Origin: Corynebacterium faecale
GTDB taxonomy: Bacteria > Actinomycetota > Actinomycetes > Mycobacteriales > Mycobacteriaceae
Assembly: GCF_030408735.1 (NCBI RefSeq)
Contig: NZ_CP047204.1
Location: 1,426,001-1,490,000 of the forward strand
Length of the DNA: 64,000 bases
Reading direction: 5' to 3'
The position numbers were made by a program, and so were the translations under genes. The notes beneath the pieces were generated by a model. That model was not told where the DNA came from, searched no databases, and saw only the letters and a program-made list of their open reading frames with translations. Positions within the stretch are counted from its first letter, which is position 1, and each line of letters begins with the position of its first letter. Below, piece by piece: positions 57,768 to 64,000 of the stretch.

Positions 57768-60059
57768 GTGGCTGGTTTCGACTGGTTCTGGAAGGCACTC
57801 GGCGGGAAACAGGGCCGCAATCAGAAGCGGAGCCTGGCAATCGTCGACCAGGCCGAGGGGCACACCCGTGAGCTCGAGACGCTTGACGACGCCCACCTCG
57901 CCGCCCGTGCCCGGGCGCTGGCGGGGGATGGCACCATCGATAACCCCGCGGAATTCCTCGCGCTGCTCGGCATCGCCGCGCAGCGCACGCTCGGCATGCG
58001 CCCCTATGCGGTGCAATCCCAGGCGGTGCTGCGCCTGATCGAAGGCGATGTGGTCCACATGGCCACCGGCGAAGGCAAGACGCTCGTGGGTGCCATGGCC
58101 GCCACCGGTTTGGGACTGCAGGGCAAGACGGTGCACTCCATCACCGTCAATGATTACCTGGCGGTGCGCGATGCGGAATGGATGCGCCCGATGGTGGAGT
58201 TCTTCGGTCTGACCGTCGGGGCGATCTCCGAACGGATGACCCCGCAGGAACGCCGTGAGACCTATCGCTGCACCGTGGTCTACGGTTCCGTCAATGAAAT
58301 CGGTTTCGATGTCCTGCGCGATCAGCTGATCACCCGCCGTGAGGATGCCGTCCAGCACGGGGCCGATGTGGCCATCGTGGATGAGGCCGACTCCGTGCTG
58401 GTGGACGAGGCGCTTGTTCCGCTCGTGCTCGCCGGTAATCAGCCGGGCCATGCGCCCCGGGGCAAGATCACCGAAGTGGTCCGCAAGCTGAAAGAGAACG
58501 ACGATTACACGGTCTCCGAGGACCGCCGAACAGTCTCCCTCACCGATAAGGGTGCGGCCCGCCTTGAGCATTCCTTAGGCATCGACAGTCTCTATGACGA
58601 TGACCACGTCGGCTCCACCCTCGTGCAGGTTAACCTGGCGCTGCATGCCCAGGCCCTGCTTATCCGCGATATCCACTACATCGTCCGCGAGGGCAAGGTC
58701 CAGCTTATCGACGCCTCCCGTGGCCGCGTGGCTGATCTCCAGCGCTGGCCGGACGGTCTCCAGGCAGCCGTGGAGGCCAAGGAGGGACTGGCCGTTACCG
58801 AGGGCGGCAAGATCCTGGACACCATCACACTCCAGGCGCTGATGGGCCGCTACCCGATGGTCTGTGGCATGACCGGCACCGCCGTGGAGGCCACCGACCA
58901 GCTGCGTACCTTCTATGATCTCCATGTCTCCGTGATCGACCGCAACAACCCGCTCAAGCGTTTCGATGAAGCCGACCGCATCTACGCCACCATGGCGGAG
59001 AAGAACCGCGCCATCATCGAAGAGATCGCCGTGCTTCACGGCACCGGTCAACCCGTGCTCGTGGGCACCCATGATGTGGCCGAATCCGAGGAGCTGGCTG
59101 ATGCCCTCCGCGACCTCGACATCACTGTCAGCGTGCTCAATGCCAAAAATGACGCAGAGGAAGCCAAGATCATCGCCGAAGCCGGCGATATCGGACGTGT
59201 CACCGTCTCCACCCAGATGGCCGGACGAGGCACTGACATCCGTCTCGGCGGACCCGATGAATCCAACTATGACCGGGTGGTGGAACTGGGCGGCCTGGCT
59301 GTCCTGGGCACCGCCCGTCACCGCACCTCCCGTCTGGACAACCAGCTGCGTGGCCGTGCGGGCCGCCAGGGCGATCCCGGCCTGAGCCTGTTCTTCGTCT
59401 CCCTGGATGATGATGTGGTGGTCAGCGGTGGGGCAGGGGAGAACGTCTCCGCTCAACCCGACGCCACCGGCCTCATCGACTCCAACCGCATCCGTGACTG
59501 GGTGGCACACTGCCAACGCGTCACCGAAGGACAGCTCCTGGAGATCCACTCCCAGAGCTGGAAATACAACAAGCTGCTGGCAGATCAGCGCGTGATCATC
59601 GACGAACGCCGCAGCCGCCTCCTGGATACAGACCTGGCACTGCAGGAACTCAGCGAGCGGGCACCGGATCGGGCCGAAGAACTGAAAGATGTGGACCGGG
59701 AAGTGCTGGTACAGGCCACCCGTGACATCATGCTCTACCACCTGGACTTCAACTGGGCTGAACACCTGGCACTGATGGACGATGTCCGTGAGTCCATCCA
59801 CCTTCGTGCCATTGCCCGGGAAACCCCACTGGATGAGTACCACCGCATCGCGGTGCGGGAGTTCAAGACACTGGCACAGCAGGCCGTGGATGATGCCGTG
59901 GACACGTTCCGCTCCGTGGTGATTGACCATGACGGCGCGCACCTGGATGATCACGGGCTCGCCCGTCCGTCAGCGACGTGGACCTACATGGTTTCCGACA
60001 ACCCACTCGCAGGTTCCGGCAACTCAGTTATAAGTGGAATCGGAAATATCTTTCGCTGA
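57768..60059 (+). CDS. secA2: accessory secretion ATPase SecA2
   Basis: The protein has 763 residues from GTG 57768, with GGAGG at 57756-57760; the TTG at 57762 is only one base from that site. The Walker A is MATGEGKTLVGAM, the DEAD-type box is DEADSVLVDEAL, and motif VI QLRGRAGRQGDPG is intact. It is about 80 residues shorter than SecA1 and lacks the C-terminal zinc-binding tail, as expected for the accessory SecA2. It drives export of a small set of proteins. Placement before odhI is conserved in Corynebacterium. Confidence 0.94.
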   Translation: MAGFDWFWKALGGKQGRNQKRSLAIVDQAEGHTRELETLDDAHLAARARALAGDGTIDNPAEFLALLGIAAQRTLGMRPYAVQSQAVLRLIEGDVVHMATGEGKTLVGAMAATGLGLQGKTVHSITVNDYLAVRDAEWMRPMVEFFGLTVGAISERMTPQERRETYRCTVVYGSVNEIGFDVLRDQLITRREDAVQHGADVAIVDEADSVLVDEALVPLVLAGNQPGHAPRGKITEVVRKLKENDDYTVSEDRRTVSLTDKGAARLEHSLGIDSLYDDDHVGSTLVQVNLALHAQALLIRDIHYIVREGKVQLIDASRGRVADLQRWPDGLQAAVEAKEGLAVTEGGKILDTITLQALMGRYPMVCGMTGTAVEATDQLRTFYDLHVSVIDRNNPLKRFDEADRIYATMAEKNRAIIEEIAVLHGTGQPVLVGTHDVAESEELADALRDLDITVSVLNAKNDAEEAKIIAEAGDIGRVTVSTQMAGRGTDIRLGGPDESNYDRVVELGGLAVLGTARHRTSRLDNQLRGRAGRQGDPGLSLFFVSLDDDVVVSGGAGENVSAQPDATGLIDSNRIRDWVAHCQRVTEGQLLEIHSQSWKYNKLLADQRVIIDERRSRLLDTDLALQELSERAPDRAEELKDVDREVLVQATRDIMLYHLDFNWAEHLALMDDVRESIHLRAIARETPLDEYHRIAVREFKTLAQQAVDDAVDTFRSVVIDHDGAHLDDHGLARPSATWTYMVSDNPLAGSGNSVISGIGNIFR

Positions 60060-60197
60060 TGTAACTTTCCATTTCGCCAGGTCACGATGATTTCATGAGT
60101 ATGCGGTGGCCTGCCGGGAGGGTTCTTGCGCCCCTCGGTAACCTGCAGGGGCTATGATGAATTACGTTAAGAACAATGTCGACACGGAGGAAATTCA

Positions 60198-60626
60198 ATG
60201 AGCGACAACACTGGCACTCCGGAGCCACAGGTCGAGACCACGTCGGTTTTCCGCGCCGATCTGCTGAAGGAGATTTCGGGCGCTGGAAGCGCTCCTGCGG
60301 CCACGGGCGCTGATAACCTCCCAGCAGGTTCGGCACTCCTTGTTGTGAAGCGTGGGCCCAACGCCGGCGCCCGCTTCCTACTGGATCAGCCCACCACCAC
60401 AGCTGGACGACACCCGGAAAGTGATATCTTCCTGGATGACGTCACCGTTTCCCGTCGCCACGCGGAGTTCCGCATCAACGAGGGCGAATTCGAGGTAGTG
60501 GATGTGGGATCCCTCAACGGAACCTACGTCAACCGCGAGCCACGCAACTCCCAGGTGCTTCAGACCGGCGATGAGATCCAGATCGGCAAGTTCCGCCTGG
60601 TCTTCCTCGCAGGCCCTGCAGCTTAG
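60198..60626 (+). CDS. odhI: FHA-domain inhibitor of 2-oxoglutarate dehydrogenase
   Basis: The protein has 142 residues. The N-terminal ETTSVFRADLL places Thr14 and Thr15 exactly at the PknG/PknA-type phosphorylation site. The FHA domain has the GRHPESDIFLDDVTVSRRHAEF and SLNGTYVN motifs. Unphosphorylated OdhI binds OdhA and lowers 2-oxoglutarate dehydrogenase activity, which sets the glutamate branch. GGAGGAAATTCA precedes the ATG, and a -10-like TATGAT (60153-60158) lies upstream. Confidence 0.97.
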   Translation: MSDNTGTPEPQVETTSVFRADLLKEISGAGSAPAATGADNLPAGSALLVVKRGPNAGARFLLDQPTTTAGRHPESDIFLDDVTVSRRHAEFRINEGEFEVVDVGSLNGTYVNREPRNSQVLQTGDEIQIGKFRLVFLAGPAA

Positions 60627-60785
60627 GGGAGTCGCCCACGGGGGAAGTCTCATTGACAGCGGTTGCAGGATCATCCCATCTTGCAACCGTTTTGCGTATA
60701 GCCTCTCACCCCCGTTTCAGGGTGCATTTCACTGCACTCTTGTCCATTGTCCATCCCTTTAATCCCAGCAGGTATCAGCAGCATC

Positions 60786-61559
60786 GTGAGCGCACTTCGT
60801 AGAACAGCAGCCGACGTGAACAGCGGTTCCACCGCATCAGAGACACCCAGGCCAGCAAAGAAGAACAAGACCATGTCCATCGGTGTGGTCCTTGAGCGTT
60901 TGAACGCGGAATTCCCTGATGTCACAGTCTCCAAGATCCGTTTCCTGGAATCGGAGGGTCTGATCACACCGGAACGCACCGCGTCCGGTTACCGCCGGTT
61001 CACCGAATCCGACGTGGAGCGACTGCGCTATATCCTGGTCACCCAGCGTGACAACTACCTTCCGTTGAAAGTCATCCGTGAGCAGCTGGAAGCCATGGAC
61101 AATGGATCGGTCACCGCGATTCTCGGAGCCGGTGGGGCAGGCGGTGCTGAGCCACTGGTCAGTCCCGAGAAGTTCCGCGCACCCGCGCTGACCCGCCTCA
61201 CTGACTCCGATGTGGCCGACAAGGCCGGGGTTTCCGTGGAGATCCTCTCGGAGCTGGTCTCCGCGAAGCTGATCAAGCCCGATGCCGCCGGGTTCTTCAC
61301 CCACGATGATGTGCTGATTGCCAATACCGCAGGAGCGTTGCGGGACATGGGTTTTGATCTCCGCCAGTTGAGGTCACTGGGCAACGCAGCAACCCGTCAG
61401 GCCGATCTGATCACCCAGGTCGCGGATCCGGTGGCTCGGGGCAAAAGCGATGTGGCCCGGCAGCGTGCCGAGGAACTCGCACAACAGATGTGTTCACTGG
61501 TCGTGTCCATGCACGCATCACTTGTTAAAAATGCGACACGGGAACAGTTGGGTTACTGA
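60786..61559 (+). CDS. ftsR: MerR-family regulator FtsR
   Basis: The protein has 257 residues from GTG 60786; an upstream TTG at 60747 is a poorer choice. The N-terminal MerR domain (IGVVLERLNAEFPDVTVSKIRFLESEGLITPERTASGYRRFTESDVERLRYIL) is clear. The long C-terminal part differs from small-molecule MerRs. In C. glutamicum the orthologue (cg1631) activates ftsZ. It comes just after odhI and before the bifunctional-nuclease-family gene. Confidence 0.88.
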   Translation: MSALRRTAADVNSGSTASETPRPAKKNKTMSIGVVLERLNAEFPDVTVSKIRFLESEGLITPERTASGYRRFTESDVERLRYILVTQRDNYLPLKVIREQLEAMDNGSVTAILGAGGAGGAEPLVSPEKFRAPALTRLTDSDVADKAGVSVEILSELVSAKLIKPDAAGFFTHDDVLIANTAGALRDMGFDLRQLRSLGNAATRQADLITQVADPVARGKSDVARQRAEELAQQMCSLVVSMHASLVKNATREQLGY

Positions 61560-61560
61560 G

Positions 61561-62199
61561 TTGGACACTAATTTCATTGAACTGGAATTCCACGGGATCC
61601 ACACCATGGACCCCGATGGATTCACCTGCGCCATCTTCCGGTGGATTGACGGCAATAAGATCCTGCCGGTCTGGTTGGACGAGGATGATGCGTTGAAGAT
61701 CCAGGCCTACCGTGCCGGATTCAGCCCCCGCCGTCCCACCTCCCATGAACTGCTCGCGGAATCCTTCACCCGCAATGGTCCATGGGTGAGCAGTCTGAGG
61801 ATTGTCAGCCACTTCGAGGGTGTGTACATGGCCTCGATCCTCACCTCCGAGGGCGAGGAATTTGATGCCCGCCCCAGTGACGTGATCATGCTCTCTGAGC
61901 TGCTGGAAGTTCCCATTTCGGCTGATGAGGAGATCCTCCAGCAGACCGCGGTGTTCCTCAGCGATGAGGATCTGGAAGCCTACTTCGGGATCACCGTTTC
62001 CTCCACCTCTGACGATGAGGTGGTGTTCCCTGAGTCTGCTTCCGGCGATGCCCAGGCCGACGCTGATTTCCAGCAACTCATGCAGAGCTTAGGCGTCACC
62101 GAAGATGATCTCTTTGTGGATCCCGACCCGACTGATGGCACCAATGAGGGCAACACCAAGGCCCCTGATTCTGATGATGACCCGAGCGAAAACAGGTAG
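61561..62199 (+). CDS. bifunctional nuclease (DUF151) family protein
   Basis: The protein has 212 residues from TTG 61561, one base after the FtsR stop; the start is not certain. The family core is clear: ILPVWLDEDDALKIQ, RPTSHELLAESF and FDARPSDVIMLSELLEVPISADEEIL. The C-terminal 60 residues are an acidic tail. The mycobacterial relative is reported as a nuclease, but the function here is not known. It is coupled to ftsR. Confidence 0.8.
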   Translation: MDTNFIELEFHGIHTMDPDGFTCAIFRWIDGNKILPVWLDEDDALKIQAYRAGFSPRRPTSHELLAESFTRNGPWVSSLRIVSHFEGVYMASILTSEGEEFDARPSDVIMLSELLEVPISADEEILQQTAVFLSDEDLEAYFGITVSSTSDDEVVFPESASGDAQADADFQQLMQSLGVTEDDLFVDPDPTDGTNEGNTKAPDSDDDPSENR

Positions 62200-62314
62200 A
62201 TAATCTATTCGAAAATTCACTTTGATGTTGGTGTTTTTGGCGTGTCGCGTGTATAAAGCTTGACCTTGGTCTAGGCTTTCTACCAGAATAGGTATAAGTT
62301 TCATGCTTATAATT

Positions 62315-62336
62315 CACACCGATGTAAGTCGGTGTG
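62315..62336. repeat. hairpin/operator before the second MerR gene
   Basis: CACACCGA-TGTAAG-TCGGTGTG has perfect eight-base arms. A TATAAT (62308-62313) lies just before it, so the hairpin is at the start of the message or acts as an operator. Another imperfect palindrome (GACCTTGGTC) lies at 62262-62271. Confidence 0.55.
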
Positions 62337-62373
62337 CTCTCAGACAGCCAACACTGAAGCATCGGAGACATCA

Positions 62374-62955
62374 GTGAATCAGAATAATAATAACCAGGGT
62401 GACCTTTTAGCACCCATCCAGGTGCCCGTGCAGGAGTCACTCTTTGACGTGGGCCCCGATGAGGAAGTCGGCTACCGCGTTCCCACCGCCTGCCAGGTAG
62501 CGGGGATCACCTACCGCCAGCTCGATTATTGGGCACGAACCAAGCTGGTAGTCCCGTCGATCCGGGGGGCGCGTGGTTCAGGCTCCCAGCGCCTGTACTC
62601 CTTCAAGGACATCCTGGTGCTCAAGATTGTCAAGCGTCTGCTGGACACCGGCATTTCTCTGCAGAATATCCGCCTGGCAGTGGATAGACTTCGTGACCGT
62701 GGCGTGGATGACCTCGCCGGCATCACCCTGGTCTCTGACGGCACCACCGTTTATGAGTGCCGCTCCAACGAAGAGGTCATAGATCTCCTCGGTGGTGGAC
62801 AGGGAGTGTTTGGAATCGCTGTGCCTGGCATCATGAAGGAACTGACCGGGGACATCTCCGCCTTCCCATCAGAGCGTATCGATGACACCTATGAGGTGGA
62901 GGCGATTAATTTTCAAGACGAGTTGGCTGCCCGACGCAAGCGTAAGACCTCTTAA
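62374..62955 (+). CDS. MerR-family transcription regulator
   Basis: The protein has 193 residues from GTG 62374, with GGAG (62364-62367) six bases upstream. The MerR-type winged helix is GYRVPTACQVAGITYRQLDYWARTKLVVPSIRGARGSGSQRLYSFKDILVLKIVKRLL. The long C-terminal part (GVFGIAVPGIMKELTGDISAFPSERIDDTYEVEAIN) has no Cys-rich metal site. It is the second MerR of the conserved odhI-ftsR-cluster. Target unknown. Confidence 0.88.
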   Translation: MNQNNNNQGDLLAPIQVPVQESLFDVGPDEEVGYRVPTACQVAGITYRQLDYWARTKLVVPSIRGARGSGSQRLYSFKDILVLKIVKRLLDTGISLQNIRLAVDRLRDRGVDDLAGITLVSDGTTVYECRSNEEVIDLLGGGQGVFGIAVPGIMKELTGDISAFPSERIDDTYEVEAINFQDELAARRKRKTS

Positions 62956-62980
62956 ATAACCCACCGCGCCACTGTAGATA

Positions 62981-63039
62981 GACCCGCATTCTGATTGAGT
63001 TTCTCCGAACTCAAGCCACAGGATGCGGGTTTATTTTTT
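62981..63039 (+). terminator. Rho-independent terminator after the second MerR gene
   Basis: ACCCGCAT / ATGCGGGT as the outer arms, TTGAGTT/AACTCAA inside, and TTATTTTTT after. Confidence 0.9.
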
Positions 63040-63076
63040 GCATTCGCAGTTTTACTGGGTCCTGAAGGTAGAGAAG

Positions 63077-63145
63077 CGTGCATAACGTCACAAGATCCTG
63101 GGCGAAACCGCCCCTTTTCACAGAAATCTTGTGACGTTATGCACG
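63077..63145. repeat. long perfect inverted repeat (20-base arms), element 3
   Basis: The left arm at 63077-63096 (CGTGCATAACG...AAGAT) is exactly complementary to 63126-63145, with a 29-base loop that begins CCTGGGC. It lies in the convergent gap between the MerR gene and the VWA gene, outside both terminators, like elements 1 and 2. Confidence 0.85.
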
Positions 63146-63284
63146 GTCGAAGGGATCTGCGGGAATATGATCTGGATCGTATTCAGCATCGGGGTCATGA
63201 CCGCTCAAGTGAACGCCCGAGGTTATATTCGCAACAGCCCACCTCAGGATGCTCAGATCCCTCCTAGATCGCACGAAGATGAGA

Positions 63285-63319
63285 GACAACCCCGCGGTCA
63301 GAAAGACCACGGGGTTGTC
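63285..63319 (-). terminator. terminator of the VWA protein gene
   Basis: GACAACCCCG with GGTC and its complement form a long stem around a TTTC loop, nine bases after the stop codon. The T run is weak on this strand. Confidence 0.75.
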
Positions 63320-63327
63320 GCATCTGG

Positions 63328-64000
63328 TTAGAACCCGAAGGCACTGCGCAGGCTGGCATCTACCTGCTGCGGGGTGGTTGCAGTGACCGCTGTGCCACCG
63401 GTGGAGGTGACATAGTCAGTCAGCACCTGATCCACCGGCTCAGAACCGACGTGGATGAGGCGGAAGGACACCCGGTCACCGCCGGCTGCGCGAATATCGG
63501 AGAGGAAGGCCTCGTCGGTGTAGTTGCTTGCAGAACCACTGGTCACCAGCACCACGCGAACCTCCCGGCCGGTGTTGTCTGCATGCTCCGAGGCGATTGA
63601 AGCCGCGGCCACGGCAGCGGCACGGGTCAGTGGAACTCCACCGGTGCCAAACCGTGCGATGGCGTTGGCCGCATTGTTCCCGTTGGAGCCATCAGGGAAG
63701 GAGACGTTGGGACGCCAACCTCGGGTGACTCCGGGGTTCAGCGGGGAGGAGTAGTTGTTCAGCGCCACCTGGTTGCCCTGACCACCGGTGTCACGAGCCA
63801 GATCGGCGAGGATGCGGCTGGTCATGGTGTGGTAACTCTCCTGGGTGCCATCCACCACGCGGTCCATGTTGTTGGAGGTGTCCAAGACGATGAGGGTATC
63901 GGAAGGCTGGCTCTGTTCAGCCACCACCGCGTTGTTCTCCTCAGAAATGGCGCGAGCCCGCTCCAGCAGCCCGGTGACATCCCCGGATGTCTCCCCGGCA
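63328..64000 (-). CDS. VWA-domain protein, C-terminal part (gene leaves at right edge)
   Basis: About 223 residues are visible, and the frame stays open to the end of the window, so the start lies outside. A von Willebrand A domain begins DTLIVLDTSNNMD, where the DxSxS metal motif is altered (DTSNN), and continues with RFGTGGVPLTRAAAVAAASIAS and VRVVLVTSGSAS. It may be secreted or membrane anchored, but that cannot be seen here. Confidence 0.8.
   Translation of the reverse strand, partial: AGETSGDVTGLLERARAISEENNAVVAEQSQPSDTLIVLDTSNNMDRVVDGTQESYHTMTSRILADLARDTGGQGNQVALNNYSSPLNPGVTRGWRPNVSFPDGSNGNNAANAIARFGTGGVPLTRAAAVAAASIASEHADNTGREVRVVLVTSGSASNYTDEAFLSDIRAAGGDRVSFRLIHVGSEPVDQVLTDYVTSTGGTAVTATTPQQVDASLRSAFGF

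Overview
The window is chromosomal DNA of a GC-rich actinobacterium of the genus Corynebacterium. Several signs point there: an argCJBDFRGH cluster, an OdhI protein with the N-terminal Thr-Thr PknG target site, SecA2, the SteA/SteB pair beside pyrG, Trm112-like/tyrS next to an rRNA operon, and the order tlyA-nadK-recN-steAB-pyrG-nudix-xerD-parA-scpA-scpB-rluB-cmk-der that is shared with C. glutamicum and mycobacteria. The base composition fits C. efficiens or a near relative better than C. glutamicum, but species cannot be fixed by reading alone.

Layout. 1-3.6 kb: the end of a secreted SGNH hydrolase, an acyltransferase-3 membrane protein, a Pro/Ala-rich lipoprotein and an FNR-like regulator. 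3.8-12.75 kb: the complete arginine pathway with its repressor, an ARG-box promoter, an internal hairpin before argH and a strong terminator. 12.77-17.66 kb: paired long hairpins, a divergent hxlR/NAD(P)-binding pair around a palindromic operator, and a three-gene envelope operon (binding-protein-like, binding-protein+VWA lipoprotein, XpaC-like). 17.67-19.2 kb: Trm112-like protein and tyrS. 19.2-25.07 kb: rRNA operon 16S-23S-5S, no spacer tRNA, terminated by a long hairpin. 25.1-31.3 kb: RGG/TPR protein, HAD phosphatase, a very small conserved-position ORF, tlyA, nadK, recN. 31.3-33.6 kb: an apparent insertion carrying a methyltransferase of a type familiar from proteobacteria, flanked by non-coding DNA. 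33.6-39.4 kb: steA, steB, pyrG, Nudix, xerD. 39.4-41.1 kb: an ABC-F ATPase on the minus strand, with a leader that looks like a ribosome-stalling translational attenuator. 41.3-48.9 kb: parA-like, scpA, acetyltransferase, rhodanese, scpB, rluB, cmk, der. 48.9-55.4 kb: small membrane protein, GyrI-like protein, methyltransferase, a heterodimeric ABC exporter with extremely asymmetric ATPase domains, and a ZIP metal transporter. 55.7-60.1 kb: tRNA-Pro, YchJ-like, hydrolase-OsmC fusion, secA2. 60.2-64 kb: odhI, MerR regulator FtsR, bifunctional-nuclease-family protein, second MerR regulator, a long hairpin, and the end of a VWA protein running off the window.

How the genes work together: the arginine block is a self-regulated pathway unit. 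tlyA, rluB, der, tyrS, the rRNAs and the Trm112-like protein serve ribosome and translation function. recN, xerD, ParA-like and ScpA/B serve chromosome maintenance. SteA/B and FtsR serve division. OdhI controls 2-oxoglutarate dehydrogenase flux. The most interesting unexplained structures are the ABC-F leader at 40946-41119, the complementary degenerate ABC exporter pair at 51052-54433, and three long perfect or near-perfect hairpins in convergent intergenic regions.
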